NCBI GenBank assembly: GCA_028713555.1
Contig: JAQTOA010000005.1
Coordinates: forward strand, 124,001-188,000
From: Sterolibacterium sp.
GTDB lineage: Bacteria > Pseudomonadota > Gammaproteobacteria > Burkholderiales > Rhodocyclaceae
Reading direction: 5' to 3'
DNA length: 64,000 nt
Shown here: piece by piece, positions 49,006-60,474 of the stretch
How positions within the stretch are numbered: position 1 is the first letter of the stretch
Layout: each line of letters starts with the position of its first letter
The notes under the pieces: model-generated
Databases searched by the model: none
Told to the model about the DNA's origin: nothing
The model's input: only the letters and a program-made list of their open reading frames with translations
Position numbers and translations under genes: made by a program

Positions 49006-52000
49006 ATGCAACCCGACCGCACTGGCGAACTGCGCGAACTGCTCGCGCAACGCATCCTGATTCTCGATGGCGCCATGGGCACCATGATCCAGCGTCATGG
49101 GCTGCGGGAAGCCGATTATCGCGGCGCGCGCTTTGCCGACCATGCGCAGGACCTCAAGGGCAACAATGACCTGCTGCTGCTAACCCGGCCGGAAGTGATC
49201 CGCACCATTCATACGGAATATCTGGCGGCGGGCGCCGACATCGTCGAAACCAACACCTTCAACTCGACGCGCGTGTCGCAAGCCGACTACGGGCTGGAAT
49301 CCATCGTCCATGAGCTGAATGTCGCCGGCGCGAAGCTGGCGCGCGCGGCTTGCGACGAATTTTCCACGCCTGACAAGCCGCGCTTCGTCGCCGGCGTGCT
49401 GGGTCCGACTTCGCGCACCGCCTCGCTGTCGCCCGATGTGAACGATCCTGGTTTCCGCAACGTGACTTTCGATGAGCTGGTCGACAACTACGTCGAGGCC
49501 GCGCGCGGCCTGGCCGAGGGCGGCGTCGACCTGCTGCTGGTGGAGACGGTGTTCGACACGCTCAACGCCAAGGCCGCGCTGTTCGCCATCGAGAAGTTCT
49601 TCGACGAATGCGGCAAACGCCTGCCGGTGATGATCTCCGGCACCATCACCGATGCCTCCGGACGCACGCTGTCCGGGCAGACCACGGAGGCCTTCTGGAA
49701 CTCTCTGCGCCATGCGCGGCCCTTGTCCTTCGGCCTGAATTGCGCACTCGGCGCTGGCGAGCTACGCCAGTATGTGGCGGAACTCTCCCGCATCTGTGAC
49801 TGCTTTGTTTCCGCCCACCCGAATGCCGGTCTGCCGAATGCTTTCGGCGGCTACGACGAGACGCCAGAAATGCTGGCGATGGCGCTGCGCGAATGGGGCG
49901 CTTCGGGGCTGATCAACATCGCCGGCGGTTGCTGCGGCACTTCGCCCGACCACATCCGCGCCATCGCCCAGGCTTTGGCCGGCGTCAAGCCGCGCGTTCC
50001 CGTTACGGTAACGCCCGAGTTGCGACTGTCCGGCCTGGAACCCTGCAACATCGGCGCCGAGTCCTTGTTCGCTAACGTCGGCGAACGCACCAATGTCACC
50101 GGCTCGAAAGCCTTTGCCCGCCTGATCCTCAACGGCAAGTACGAGGAAGCTGTGGCGGTGGCGCGCAACCAGGTCGAGGGCGGCGCGCAGATCGTCGATG
50201 TCAACATGGACGAGGCGATGCTCGACTCGCAGGCGGCGATGGTGAAGTTCCTCCACCTGATCGCCGCCGAACCCGACATCGCCCGGGTACCGGTGATGAT
50301 CGACTCCTCCAAGTGGGAAGTGCTGGAAGCCGGCCTGAAATGCCTGCAAGGCAAGGGCATCGTCAATTCGATCTCGCTCAAGGAAGGCGAGCAAAAGTTT
50401 CTCGCCCAGGCCCGCCTGATCAGGCGCTATGGCGCGGCCGCCATCGTCATGGCCTTCGACGAGCAGGGCCAGGCCGACACCTATGCGCGCAAAACCGGCA
50501 TCAGCCGGCGCGCCTACGACTTGCTGACGGGCATCGGTTTCCCGGCCGAGGACATCGTCTTCGACCCGAACGTCTTCGCCATTGCCACCGGCATCGAGGA
50601 ACACAACAACTACGCCGTCGATTTCATCGAGGCCACGCGCTGGATCCGCGCCAACCTGCCGCATGCCCATGTCTCGGGCGGCGTTTCCAACGTCTCCTTT
50701 TCGTTCCGCGGCAATGATGCGGTGCGCGAAGCGATTCACAGCGTCTTCCTCTACCACGCGATCCGGGCAGGCATGACCATGGGCATCGTCAATGCCGGCC
50801 AGCTCGGTGTCTACGACGACCTCGACCCGGTGCTGCGCGATAAGGTTGAGGATGTGGTTTTGAATCGCAAGCCGGGCGCGGGTGACGCGCTGGTGGAATT
50901 CGCTCAGGAAGTGCGTGTGCAATTGACGGGTATGGCGGCAACTGGTGCGGTGGGCAATGTGGGTGTAACGATCCAGAATGCCGCCTGGCGCCAGTGGCCC
51001 GTCGAAAAGCGGCTTGAACACGCCATGGTCAAGGGCATCACCGAATTCGTCGTCGCCGACACCGAGGAAGCGCGCGCCGCCTTCGCGGCGGCTGGCCAGG
51101 GGCCGCTGGCGGTCATCGAAGGGCCATTGATGGGCGGCATGAACGCGGTCGGCGACCTGTTCGGCGCCGGCAAGATGTTCCTGCCGCAAGTGGTCAAGTC
51201 GGCGCGCGTCATGAAGCAGGCGGTGGCGCATCTGCTGCCCTACATCGAGGTCGAAAAGCTGCGCACCGGCTCGGCGGCCAAGGGGAAAGTGCTGATGGCC
51301 ACGGTCAAGGGCGACGTCCATGACATCGGCAAGAACATCGTCGGCGTCGTGCTGGGTTGCAACGGCTACGAGGTGATCGACCTCGGCGTGATGGTGGCGG
51401 CCGACAAGATTCTCGCCGCCGCACGCGAACATCAGGTCGATGTGATCGGCCTGTCGGGCCTGATCACGCCATCGCTGGAAGAGATGAGCCACGTCGCCGC
51501 GGAGATGCAACGCCTGAACTTCAGCATCCCGCTGCTGATCGGCGGCGCCACTACCAGTCGCGCCCACACCGCCATCAAGATCGCGCCGCACTACGCCGGG
51601 CCGGTGGTGTATGTGCCCGACGCCTCGCGCGCCGTAGGCGTGGTCACCAAGCTGCTGTCCGACACTGCCGGCGTCAAGGGCGAATATGTAGATGAAGTCG
51701 CCGCCGATTACGAGAAGCTGCGGCAGCAGCATGCCCAGAAAAAAGGCGTGGCGCTGGTGACTCTCGCAGCGGCGCGCAACAACCGCACCCGCCTCGACTA
51801 CGCCCCGGTGGCGCCACGGCAGCCGGGCATCACCGTGCTGCGCGGCATCGACCTCGCCGTGCTGGCGCGCTATATCGACTGGGGGCCGTTCTTCCAGACT
51901 TGGGAACTCTCCGGCAGCTATCCGAAGATTCTTGATGATGCCATAGTTGGCGAAGCGGCACGCAACGTCCTGAAGGATGGCCAGGCGATGCTGGAGAAAA

Positions 52001-52713
52001 TCATCAGCGAGAAATGGCTGACTGCCAACGCCGTTTTCGGCCTGTTCCCGGCCAATGCCGAAGGCGATGACATTGTCTTTTTCGAGGACACAGCACGCAG
52101 CAGAGCCTTGATGACCTGGCACGGCCTGCGCCAGCAGCACGAGCGGCCGCAGGGCAAGCCGCACGAGTGCCTGGCCGATTTCATCGCGCCCAAGGAAAAA
52201 AAGATATCCGACTGGGCCGGCGCCTTCGCCGTCACCGCCGGCATCGGCATCGAAGCCAAACTCGCCGAGTTCGCGGCAGCCCACGACGACTATCGCGCCA
52301 TCATGCTCAAGTCGCTCGCCGACCGCCTCGCCGAGGCCACCGCCGAATGGCTGCACGAAAAAGTGCGCAAGGAATACTGGGGCTACGCGGCCGACGAAAG
52401 CTTGTCCGGCGCGGAGCTCATCGCCGAGAAGTACCAGGGCATCCGCCCGGCCCCCGGCTATCCGGCCTGCCCAGACCACACTGCAAAAGCCGCCCTGTTC
52501 CGCCTGCTCGATGCGCCGGCGAATACCGGCATTTGGTTGACCGAGAATTTCGCCATGACCCCAGCGGCATCGGTGGCGGGTTTCTATCTCGCCCATCCCG
52601 AAGCGCACTATTTCGCTATCAGCAAGATTGGCCGCGACCAATTGGAGGATTGGGGACAGCGCTCGGGCCTCAGCCTCGCCGAAGCCGAGCGCTGGTTGGC
52701 GCCACTGATTTAG
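49006..52713 (+). CDS. metH: Cobalamin-dependent methionine synthase
   Basis: A 1,235-residue four-module enzyme that transfers methyl from methyltetrahydrofolate to homocysteine. The homocysteine domain (1-325) has its zinc cysteines in FGLNCALG and [12 protein letters not shown]. The pterin domain (about 350-610) starts [18 protein letters not shown]. The cobalamin domain (about 640-880) has the [20 protein letters not shown] histidine loop. The C-terminal SAM-dependent reactivation domain includes [18 protein letters not shown] 49006 matches the usual N terminus; in-frame ATGs at 48964 and 48976 are possible. No cobalamin riboswitch fits in the short upstream gap. Confidence 0.96.
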   Translation: MQPDRTGELRELLAQRILILDGAMGTMIQRHGLREADYRGARFADHAQDLKGNNDLLLLTRPEVIRTIHTEYLAAGADIVETNTFNSTRVSQADYGLESIVHELNVAGAKLARAACDEFSTPDKPRFVAGVLGPTSRTASLSPDVNDPGFRNVTFDELVDNYVEAARGLAEGGVDLLLVETVFDTLNAKAALFAIEKFFDECGKRLPVMISGTITDASGRTLSGQTTEAFWNSLRHARPLSFGLNCALGAGELRQYVAELSRICDCFVSAHPNAGLPNAFGGYDETPEMLAMALREWGASGLINIAGGCCGTSPDHIRAIAQALAGVKPRVPVTVTPELRLSGLEPCNIGAESLFANVGERTNVTGSKAFARLILNGKYEEAVAVARNQVEGGAQIVDVNMDEAMLDSQAAMVKFLHLIAAEPDIARVPVMIDSSKWEVLEAGLKCLQGKGIVNSISLKEGEQKFLAQARLIRRYGAAAIVMAFDEQGQADTYARKTGISRRAYDLLTGIGFPAEDIVFDPNVFAIATGIEEHNNYAVDFIEATRWIRANLPHAHVSGGVSNVSFSFRGNDAVREAIHSVFLYHAIRAGMTMGIVNAGQLGVYDDLDPVLRDKVEDVVLNRKPGAGDALVEFAQEVRVQLTGMAATGAVGNVGVTIQNAAWRQWPVEKRLEHAMVKGITEFVVADTEEARAAFAAAGQGPLAVIEGPLMGGMNAVGDLFGAGKMFLPQVVKSARVMKQAVAHLLPYIEVEKLRTGSAAKGKVLMATVKGDVHDIGKNIVGVVLGCNGYEVIDLGVMVAADKILAAAREHQVDVIGLSGLITPSLEEMSHVAAEMQRLNFSIPLLIGGATTSRAHTAIKIAPHYAGPVVYVPDASRAVGVVTKLLSDTAGVKGEYVDEVAADYEKLRQQHAQKKGVALVTLAAARNNRTRLDYAPVAPRQPGITVLRGIDLAVLARYIDWGPFFQTWELSGSYPKILDDAIVGEAARNVLKDGQAMLEKIISEKWLTANAVFGLFPANAEGDDIVFFEDTARSRALMTWHGLRQQHERPQGKPHECLADFIAPKEKKISDWAGAFAVTAGIGIEAKLAEFAAAHDDYRAIMLKSLADRLAEATAEWLHEKVRKEYWGYAADESLSGAELIAEKYQGIRPAPGYPACPDHTAKAALFRLLDAPANTGIWLTENFAMTPAASVAGFYLAHPEAHYFAISKIGRDQLEDWGQRSGLSLAEAERWLAPLI

Positions 52714-52855
52714 CGGTCAGTTTCGGCAGGAAATTCGGCCTTGCGGCCAAATATTAGCCGGCAATAATGCTGATGCATATCAAAGCCGGCAAGTACGATT
52801 CACCTACAATCTTTGGCATGTCCAGCCAAAATTTGGCGCACGGCGCCGCTCGTTG
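52714..52855. promoter_or_regulatory. Upstream region of the kinase cluster with inverted repeats
   Basis: Three alternating 6-base arms, TTTGGC (52812-52817), GCCAAA (52825-52830) and TTTGGC (52832-52837), give two overlapping palindromes. They lie just after a possible -10 TACAAT (52805-52810); no good -35 accompanies it. A GCCGGC pair (near 52757 and 52785) may be the metH terminator stem. Regulatory meaning is inferred. Confidence 0.4.
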
Positions 52856-55800
52856 ATGCAAGCGCAAAGTTTTCCGCCCATTCATTCGCTGTTTGGGCGC
52901 TATCGCGTCATCCTCCGTGTCGGCGTGGCAGCAGGTACTCTGATCGCTGTCATCGTTGCACACTTGATAGTGACACACCTGCATCAGGAAGCCGAAGAAC
53001 GGGCAGCCGTCGTCACGCGAAACCTGACCCAGTCGGTGGATCAAACCATCGCTGGCCTGATCGACACCATCGATGTGGCTTTGCTGGCTTCCAGCGACGA
53101 AATCTGCCGGCAAATGTCTGCTGGAAAAACCGATGGGGCCTCAATTACCCGATTCCTGGTGCGACAGAAAGAACACCTGCACCATGTCGCCTACCTGCGA
53201 GCCACCAACGAGCGCGGCGAGGTGGTCTACGGGCCGGGCATCCCGACTCCACCCGCCAGCAGTTCCGACCGTGACTTTTTCATCGGGCTGCGGGATGACC
53301 CAAATGCGGACTTGTTCATTGCCAAGCCCGTCGTCGGAAGAATCAGCGGCAAGTGGGTCTGGATGTTTGCGCGACGCATCAACGGGCCGGACGGCTCGTT
53401 CGGCGGCGTAGTGTTTGCGGCGCTGTATATCGACGAGATCGAACATATACTGGCGCAAATCGGGCTGGAACCCGGCAGCGTCATTTCTGTCCGGGATGCC
53501 GAATTGGGATTGATTGCCCACAACACTTTCGGCGGCGACGAATCCATTCCGCCAGGAGACAGGCGCCTGTCGACAACTTTCAAGGAAGCCCTGAAGGCCA
53601 ACCCGCAGGAAGGCACGTTCGTCAGCGACAAAACTACGCCAGATGGTGTCAGCCGGACCCACTCCTACCGGCGCAACCCGGATCACGGATTCACCGTGAA
53701 TGTCGGCCTCGCCCGCGCGCCGATGCTGGCCGAAAGGCGCTACCAGTTCTGGACCGCCGCCGGACTGGTGAGCGCCTTCATCCTGCTGTCGTTGTCATAT
53801 TCGCTGCTGCTCAACCGGACCTGGCGGCGTAAAGAGCAGATCACGACGTTGCTCGAGGACAGCAGGAACCGATTGCAGAAGAGTGAGCGAGACTACAGCA
53901 CCCTGGTCAACAATATTCCGGATTTTGTGATGCGTTACGACCGGCAACACCGGCATGTTTTTGCCAATGAGGGTTGCATCCGTTCCACAGGCATGACCAG
54001 GGAGGAATTTTTAGGCAAGACACACCGCGAAGCGGGCTTTCCGGAAAACTTGTGCACCTTGTGGGAACAAGCGATAGATCGCTGCTTCGCGACAAAAACA
54101 CAACAAACGGAAGTCTTTGAATGGGAGAGCGCCGAGGGCGCGCTCGTGTTGGAATGGCGGGTTATTCCCGAGTTCGAGGAAGACGGCTTGGTTGAAACAG
54201 TGCTGGGGATTTCCCGCAACATCACCGAGCAGAAGCACCTGCAACAGGAGCGGGAACAGTATTTCAAATTCTTCCATCTGACTACCGACGCGATGTGCAT
54301 TGCCGATCCCTTCGGCTGTTTCAAGCGAATCAACCCGGCTTTCATCGAGATGACCGGATACGGCGAAAGCGAGCTGGTCGCCAAACCTTTCCTCGACTTT
54401 ATCCTGCCCGAGGATCGCGAGAGAACCGCGGAGGAAATGAAACTCCAGGTCGCGGTCCGCCCATCGATGCATTTCGAGAATCGCTATGTCTGCAAGGACG
54501 GGAAAATCATCGTCCTGTCGTGGACCGCCTATTTCGACAAGAGCGATGGCGTGACCTACGCCACAGCCCGGGACATAACCGAACTCAGGATGGCGGAAGA
54601 GAGCCTGGAACGCTTCTTCACGTTGGTTCCGGATTTGATGTGCATCGCATCGCTAAAGGGATACTTCCTGAAATTTAACCCCGCCTGGCCGACGCTGCTT
54701 GGATACAGCGAACAGGAAATCGCTTCCACCCCTTACATTAATTTCGTTCATCCCGATGATCAGGCTGCGACAACGGAAGCGGTGGCTCACCAAATGGCCG
54801 GCGAAGCCATCCTGAATTTCGTCAACCGTTTTCGCTGCAAAGACGGAACTTACCGCTGGCTGGAATGGCGGACGACACCCGCATTAACCAATGCCGTGGT
54901 ATTTGCCACCGCCCGCGACATCACCGAGCGGATGCGGATGGAAGAAGCGTTGCGCGAAAGCGAGGCCCGCTTCCGCTACATGTTCGAGCACAACGATTCC
55001 GTGATGCTGCTGATCGATCCTGATTCCGGAGAAATTATTGACGCCAACGCTGCCGCGACCCGCTTTTACGGCTATCCGGCCGAGCGCCTCAAATTCATGC
55101 GGATCGATCAAATCAATACCTTGGCGCCAGAGGAAATCGCCGAGAAGCGGGCTCAGGTTGCCCATAATGAAGACCATGTGTTCATTTTTCCCCACCGCCT
55201 GGCCAGCGGGGAAGTGCGAACCGTCGAAGTGCGTTCCTCGCCGATCGAGGTGGGTAGTCGTGTCCTGCTTTTCTCCATCGTCAATGACGTCTCCGCGAGG
55301 GAAAAAGCCACAGCGGAACTTGAGCGCTCCAACTCCGAACTGGAGCAGTTCAGCTATGCCGTCTCGCATGACATGCGCCAGCCGCTGCGCATGATTTCCA
55401 GCTATCTGCAACTGCTTGCCAAGGAACTCGCTGAACATCTCGACGACGAGAAGCGCGAATACTTCGACTTCGCCGTCGATGGCGCCAAGCGCCTCGACCA
55501 GATGTTGGTGGGGCTGCTCGAGTACTCGCGCGTAGGACGCATCGGCGAGCCGGCGGTTGGGTGCGAGAGCCGCTCGCTACTCGACGATGCGCTGCTGATC
55601 CTGCAACCTGCGATTGACGAGGCACAAGCCCGTCTTGCCGTGATCGGTGACTGGCCGAAGGTCTTCGTCAGCCGCGACGAGGTACTGCGGCTGATGCAAA
55701 ACCTGATCGGCAACGCCATCAAGTTCCGTGTCGCCGGACGAACGCCGGAGATCGCCATCGCCAGCGAGACAATCGATAAGGTGTGGCGCCTCAGCGTTTC

Positions 55801-56047
55801 CGACAATGGCGTCGGCATCGTTCCCGGTCAGATTGGCCGGCTGTTCCAGGTCTTTCAGCGCTTGCAGTCACGCGCCGCCTTTGACGGCAGCGGCATCGGC
55901 CTGGCGCTGTGCCGCAAGATCGCCGAGCACCACGGCGGACGCATCTGGGCCGAATCAGCTGGCGAGGGCCAAGGCAGCACCTTTCGGGTCGAATTCCCGG
56001 ACGTGTTGCAGGCGACTGGATCAGATACACCGACAAAGCATGAGTAG
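52856..56047 (+). CDS. Sensor histidine kinase HK1 (dCache-PAS4-HisKA-HATPase)
   Basis: A 1,063-residue inner-membrane kinase. TM1 is at about 18-42, a periplasmic dCache sensor at 45-295 (SSDRDFFIGLRDDPNADLFI) and TM2 at about 297-320. Four PAS domains start near 347, 468, 586 and 705. HisKA follows, with the phosphate-accepting His838 in SYAVSHDMRQPLRM, then HATPase with NLIGNAIKF, DNGVGI and GSGIGLALCRKI. There is no receiver domain, so it must use separate regulators such as the Rcp1-like ones downstream. Its last gene part (from PAS4 on) is nearly duplicated in HK2. An in-frame TTG precedes the chosen ATG. Its stop region overlaps the HK2 start (ATGAGTAG). Confidence 0.93.
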   Translation: MQAQSFPPIHSLFGRYRVILRVGVAAGTLIAVIVAHLIVTHLHQEAEERAAVVTRNLTQSVDQTIAGLIDTIDVALLASSDEICRQMSAGKTDGASITRFLVRQKEHLHHVAYLRATNERGEVVYGPGIPTPPASSSDRDFFIGLRDDPNADLFIAKPVVGRISGKWVWMFARRINGPDGSFGGVVFAALYIDEIEHILAQIGLEPGSVISVRDAELGLIAHNTFGGDESIPPGDRRLSTTFKEALKANPQEGTFVSDKTTPDGVSRTHSYRRNPDHGFTVNVGLARAPMLAERRYQFWTAAGLVSAFILLSLSYSLLLNRTWRRKEQITTLLEDSRNRLQKSERDYSTLVNNIPDFVMRYDRQHRHVFANEGCIRSTGMTREEFLGKTHREAGFPENLCTLWEQAIDRCFATKTQQTEVFEWESAEGALVLEWRVIPEFEEDGLVETVLGISRNITEQKHLQQEREQYFKFFHLTTDAMCIADPFGCFKRINPAFIEMTGYGESELVAKPFLDFILPEDRERTAEEMKLQVAVRPSMHFENRYVCKDGKIIVLSWTAYFDKSDGVTYATARDITELRMAEESLERFFTLVPDLMCIASLKGYFLKFNPAWPTLLGYSEQEIASTPYINFVHPDDQAATTEAVAHQMAGEAILNFVNRFRCKDGTYRWLEWRTTPALTNAVVFATARDITERMRMEEALRESEARFRYMFEHNDSVMLLIDPDSGEIIDANAAATRFYGYPAERLKFMRIDQINTLAPEEIAEKRAQVAHNEDHVFIFPHRLASGEVRTVEVRSSPIEVGSRVLLFSIVNDVSAREKATAELERSNSELEQFSYAVSHDMRQPLRMISSYLQLLAKELAEHLDDEKREYFDFAVDGAKRLDQMLVGLLEYSRVGRIGEPAVGCESRSLLDDALLILQPAIDEAQARLAVIGDWPKVFVSRDEVLRLMQNLIGNAIKFRVAGRTPEIAIASETIDKVWRLSVSDNGVGIVPGQIGRLFQVFQRLQSRAAFDGSGIGLALCRKIAEHHGGRIWAESAGEGQGSTFRVEFPDVLQATGSDTPTKHE

Positions 56048-58664
56048 CAACTATTCGAAGCGATTCGCCCTGGCGAACCGATTTTGGTTCCATTCGCTCA
56101 AGGCAAAGATTGTTTTCTTCACGTTGGTCATTTTCCTGGCCGGCATCTGGTCGCTGGCATTCTACGTCAGCCAGATGCTGCGCGAGGATATGCAACACTT
56201 GTTGAGCAACCAGCAATCCTCAACGGTTTCTTTCATGGCGGCGAAGGTCAATGACCAACTTGACGAACGCTTGAAAGCCTTGGAAGAAGTTGCCAAGCAA
56301 CTTAACCCGGCCATTCTGGGAGATCCGGCGGCCCTGCAGGCACTCCTGGAACAGCGTTCGATTCTTCAGTTGCTGTTTAACGCCGGTATCGTCGTCACAA
56401 ATCTTGATGGCTCCGCGCTTGCCGATATTCCACTCTCCTCGGAACGAATCGGCGTCAATTACCTAGACAGAGAGCACATCGCCAGCGCGCTAAGGAAAGG
56501 GAAAGCGATGATCGGTCGGCCGATCATGGGTAAAAAGGCGCGGGCGCCAATTATTGGCATGGCGGTGCCGATTCGCGATACTCAGGGTAAAGTGATCGGC
56601 GCTTTGGCGGGCGTCATCAACCTGGACAAGCCAAATTTTCTGGACGGGATTACGCTAAACAATTCTGGCAAAACCGGCGGCTATTTGCTGGTCGTGCCGC
56701 AGTACCGGCTGATTGTCACCGCCGCCGACAAAAGTCGCATCATGGAACAACTCCCCGGCCCAGGCGTCAGTCCGTGGATTGACCGTGTGTTTCAAGGCCA
56801 TGAAGGAACCGATATTTTCGTCAATCCACTTGGGGTGGAAGTACTGACTTCGGTCAAGGGCGTTCCCGTGGCAGGTTGGGTCATGGTGGTCGCATTGCCC
56901 ACCGCGGAAGCCTTTGCCCCGATTCGCGCCATGCAGCAGCGCATGCTGCTGGTCACGCTGCTGATGACCCTGCTGGCGGGTGGGCTGACCTGGTGGATGT
57001 TAAGACGCCAGCTCTCGCCGATGCTGGTTGCGGCAAAAACACTGGCCACCATGTCGGATAACAATCTCCCCCTGCGGCCCCTGCCCATCACCGGGCAAGA
57101 TGAAATCGGCGAATTCATCGGCGGCTTCAATCGCCTGATGGAAACCTTGGGGCAACGAGAGGAAGCATTAAAGGAAAGCGAAACCCGCTATCGACTGCTG
57201 GCGGACAATATCTCCGATGTGCTGTGGGTTTTGAATCTCGAACAGAAACGCTGGGTTTATGTAAGTCCGTCCGTCAAACGATTGCTCGGCTACAGCGTGG
57301 AGGAAGTGCTGGCGCAACCGGTCGAGCACACCACGACCGCCGCATCAAATGTAAACCTCAAGACCTGGATTGCTGAGCGCAGCCGCTTGTTCTCGATCGG
57401 CGCGGCAGGGTCGCATGAGTACCTGGACGAGGTTGAGCATACCCGCAAGGACGGTTCAACGGTGTGGACCGAAATGGCCACGCGTTACATCCGCAACGAG
57501 CAGGGCGAACTCAGCTTGCTGGGCGTCAGCCGAGATATCGGCAAGCGCAAACGAGTGGAGGCAACGTTGCGGGAAAGCGAGGCCCGCTTCCGCCACATAT
57601 TCGAGCATAACGACTCCGTGATGTTGCTGATCAGTCCGGATTCGGGCGAAATTGTCGATGCCAACGCCGCCGCCGCCCATTTCTACGGCTATCCGGTCGA
57701 ACGCATGAGAACCATGCGGATCGAGCAGATCAATACCTTGTTGCCGGAGAAGGTTTCCGGGGGGCTGGCCCAGGCTGGCCACCATGAAAAAAACCTGTTC
57801 ATATTCCCCCACCGCCTTGCCAGCGGAGAAGTGCGGACCGTCGAAGTGCGTTCCTCGCCGATCGAGGTAGGTGGCAGCATCCTGCTTTTCACGATCGTCA
57901 ATGACGTCACCGAAAGGGAAAAAACCACCGTTGAACTCAAACGCTCCAACGCCGAGTTGGAACAGTTCAGCTATGCCGTCTCGCACGACATGCGCCAGCC
58001 CTTGCGCATGATCTCCAGCTACCTGCAACTGCTCGGTATGGAACTCGCCGATCAGCTCGATGGCGAGAAACGCGAATACTTCGACTTTGCCATCGATGGC
58101 GCCAAGCGCCTCGACCGGATGCTGGTGGCGCTGCTCGAATATTCGCGGGTGGGACGCCTGGGCGAACCGCCGGTGTGGGTCGAAAGCCGCTCGCTGCTGG
58201 AAGATGTGCTGCTGATCCTGCAACCCGAAGTGGCTGAAGCGCAGGCCAGATTCTCCGTGACCGGCAACTGGCCGCGCGTCTGTGTCAGCCGCGACGAGAT
58301 CCTGCGGCTGATGCAGAACCTGATCGGCAACGCGCTCAAGTTCCGCGTCACCGGGCGGACACCGGAGATCGCCATCGCCAGCGAAGCAACCGATAAGACG
58401 TGGCGCATGAGCGTAGCCGACAACGGCGTCGGCATCATTCCCGACCAGATCGGCCGGCTGTTCCATGTCTTCCAGCGCTTGCAGCCACGCGCCGCCTACG
58501 AGGGCACCGGCGTCGGCCTGGCGCTGTGCCGCAAGATCGCCGAGCGCCACAGCGGGCGTATCTGGGTCGAATCAAGCGGTGAAGGCCAGGGCAGCACCTT
58601 CCGGGTCGAATTGCCAATCGCCTATCTGGCGACCGAGGCGGGTAAACCGACAAATCATGAATAG
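56040..58664 (+). CDS. Sensor histidine kinase HK2 (dCache-HAMP-PAS2-HisKA-HATPase)
   Basis: An 874-residue membrane kinase. TM1 is at 21-43 ([20 protein letters not shown]), a periplasmic dCache at 45-295, TM2 at about 300-322, HAMP at 322-372 (DEIGEFIGGFNRLMETL), then PAS domains near 382 and 516. HisKA has His649 in SYAVSHDMRQPLRM and HATPase has NLIGNALKF and DNGVGI. The N-terminal half through HAMP resembles HK3, while the part from the second PAS to the end resembles HK1, so the protein looks like a recombinant of its neighbours. Its ATG overlaps the HK1 end, and its own stop overlaps the HK3 ATG. Confidence 0.93.
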   Translation: MSSNYSKRFALANRFWFHSLKAKIVFFTLVIFLAGIWSLAFYVSQMLREDMQHLLSNQQSSTVSFMAAKVNDQLDERLKALEEVAKQLNPAILGDPAALQALLEQRSILQLLFNAGIVVTNLDGSALADIPLSSERIGVNYLDREHIASALRKGKAMIGRPIMGKKARAPIIGMAVPIRDTQGKVIGALAGVINLDKPNFLDGITLNNSGKTGGYLLVVPQYRLIVTAADKSRIMEQLPGPGVSPWIDRVFQGHEGTDIFVNPLGVEVLTSVKGVPVAGWVMVVALPTAEAFAPIRAMQQRMLLVTLLMTLLAGGLTWWMLRRQLSPMLVAAKTLATMSDNNLPLRPLPITGQDEIGEFIGGFNRLMETLGQREEALKESETRYRLLADNISDVLWVLNLEQKRWVYVSPSVKRLLGYSVEEVLAQPVEHTTTAASNVNLKTWIAERSRLFSIGAAGSHEYLDEVEHTRKDGSTVWTEMATRYIRNEQGELSLLGVSRDIGKRKRVEATLRESEARFRHIFEHNDSVMLLISPDSGEIVDANAAAAHFYGYPVERMRTMRIEQINTLLPEKVSGGLAQAGHHEKNLFIFPHRLASGEVRTVEVRSSPIEVGGSILLFTIVNDVTEREKTTVELKRSNAELEQFSYAVSHDMRQPLRMISSYLQLLGMELADQLDGEKREYFDFAIDGAKRLDRMLVALLEYSRVGRLGEPPVWVESRSLLEDVLLILQPEVAEAQARFSVTGNWPRVCVSRDEILRLMQNLIGNALKFRVTGRTPEIAIASEATDKTWRMSVADNGVGIIPDQIGRLFHVFQRLQPRAAYEGTGVGLALCRKIAERHSGRIWVESSGEGQGSTFRVELPIAYLATEAGKPTNHE

Positions 58665-60474
58665 CCCGCTTTCGAAACAATCCGCCCTGACTCATCTGTT
58701 TCGCTGGCGGTCGCTCAAGACCAAGGTGACGCTCTACACGCTGACCATTTTCCTGGTTGGCATCTGGTCGCTGGCGTTCTACGCCAGTCATATGCTGCGC
58801 CAGGATATGCAGAACCTGTTGGGCAACCAGCAGTTCTCGACGGTTTCGGTTTTGGCCGCGCAGGTCAATCAGGAACTGAGCGACCGCTTGGGAGCACTGG
58901 AAAAAGTCGCAAAACACGTGAGCCCTGCAATGATGAAGGATGCGTCGGCATTGCAGAAATTCATTGAGGCCCGCCTGGTTTTCCAAACCCTGTTCAACGG
59001 TGGCGCCTTCATCACCGACATCGATGGCATCGCGCTGGCTTCCATCCCGCTCTCTCTGGAACGCAAAGGCGTAAATTACATGGATCGGGATTTCATCGTC
59101 AGCCCCCTCAAGGAGGGCAAGGCGACCATCGGTCTGCCGGTCATGGGTAAGAAATTGCTGGCCCCGGTTCTCAGCATCGGGGTGCCGATTCGCGATGCTC
59201 AAGGCAAGGTGATCGGCGTCCTGACAGGAACAACCAACTTGGGCATGCCCAATTTTCTCGACAAGATTACCGAAAACCGTTACGGCAAGAGCGGCGGCTA
59301 TTTTGTTGTGGTGCCGAAATACCGGCTGCCCATCGCTGCCTCCGACAAGAGCCGGGTCATGAAACCTTTCCCCGCCCGCGGCATCATCCCGACACTCGAC
59401 CGTTTTCTCGATGGCGACGAGGGTTCGGCCATCTATGTCAACCCGCTGGGCGTGGAAGTGCTGGGCTCGGCCAGTACCGTTCATGTGGCGGGATGGTTCG
59501 TGGGCGCCATCCTGCCCACCGCCGAGGCCTTTGCGCCGATCCGCGCCATGCAGCAGCGCATGCTGCTGGCTGCGGTTTTCCTCTCCTTGCTGGCGGGCGG
59601 TCTGGCCTGGTGGGCAACTTGGTGGATGTTAAGACGCCAGCTATCGCCGATGCTGGCAGCCACCCAAACGCTGGCTACCCTGTCGACAACCAACCGGCCC
59701 CCGCAACCCTTGCCTATCACCAGCCAGGACGAAATCGGCGAATTGATCGGCGGCTTCAATCGCCTGCTGGAAAGGCTCGTTCGCACCAATGCCGACCTGA
59801 AACGCTTTGCCGAAGTGACGGCACACCACCTGCAGGAACCGGCGCGGCGCATGGGAAACTATGCCGAACGACTGACCCAGCAACTGGGTGGACGACTTGA
59901 CGATGCCGAAGCCCGGCAGTCGCTCGAATTCATCGGCCAGCAGGCGCACCGCCAGCAGAACCTGTTGCGCGATGTCGAGCGTTATCTGGCGGCCGATCAA
60001 CCGCGCGGCGGGGTCAAGAACCTGGATGTCGGCAAGATAGTCGCCGGGATGCTGGCGCGCATGACGGCGCGCATAGGAGAGGCTGGCGCCAAAATCGAGC
60101 TGGGCAATCTGCCTGCGGCGCGCATTGATGCACCACGCCTGGAAGATGTGTTCGCAGTGGCGCTGGACAATGCCCTCAACCACGGGCGCAGCGATCACCC
60201 CTTGCACATCATGATCGATGGCGAACGCCGGGGTAGCCAAGTACGCTACAGCATCAGCGACAACGGCGCCGGCGTGGAAGAACAGTACCGCGAACAAGTC
60301 TTCGGTGTCTTCGAAAGGCTTTCGTCGAACCACGAGGGTACCGGAATCGGACTTGCCATCTTGCGGCGTATCGTGGAAAGTTGCGACGGGCGCGCCTGGA
60401 TCGAAGAGTCGACTGGCGGCGGATGCCGACTTCTGTTCGAATTACCTCTTGGGGAAACTGGAGAACCACGTTGA
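58657..60474 (+). CDS. Sensor histidine kinase HK3 (dCache-HAMP-HisKA-HATPase)
   Basis: A 605-residue membrane kinase: TM1 at about 20-42, periplasmic dCache to about 290, TM2 at 300-325, HAMP at 325-372 ([17 protein letters not shown]), and no PAS. The dimerisation helix is of a different subtype from HK1/HK2: [20 protein letters not shown], with His390 as the likely phosphate acceptor. HATPase has [15 protein letters not shown] and [13 protein letters not shown]. The sensor half is a paralogue of HK2's, but the catalytic half is not. Its end overlaps the TTG start of the first receiver gene. Confidence 0.92.
   Translation: MNSPLSKQSALTHLFRWRSLKTKVTLYTLTIFLVGIWSLAFYASHMLRQDMQNLLGNQQFSTVSVLAAQVNQELSDRLGALEKVAKHVSPAMMKDASALQKFIEARLVFQTLFNGGAFITDIDGIALASIPLSLERKGVNYMDRDFIVSPLKEGKATIGLPVMGKKLLAPVLSIGVPIRDAQGKVIGVLTGTTNLGMPNFLDKITENRYGKSGGYFVVVPKYRLPIAASDKSRVMKPFPARGIIPTLDRFLDGDEGSAIYVNPLGVEVLGSASTVHVAGWFVGAILPTAEAFAPIRAMQQRMLLAAVFLSLLAGGLAWWATWWMLRRQLSPMLAATQTLATLSTTNRPPQPLPITSQDEIGELIGGFNRLLERLVRTNADLKRFAEVTAHHLQEPARRMGNYAERLTQQLGGRLDDAEARQSLEFIGQQAHRQQNLLRDVERYLAADQPRGGVKNLDVGKIVAGMLARMTARIGEAGAKIELGNLPAARIDAPRLEDVFAVALDNALNHGRSDHPLHIMIDGERRGSQVRYSISDNGAGVEEQYREQVFGVFERLSSNHEGTGIGLAILRRIVESCDGRAWIEESTGGGCRLLFELPLGETGEPR

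Noticed and set aside
49762..52641. 959-codon frame antisense to metH
   Set aside because: High-GC genes often leave a long open frame on the opposite strand. The metH frame has all expected domains and motifs, and the antisense product matches nothing I recognise.
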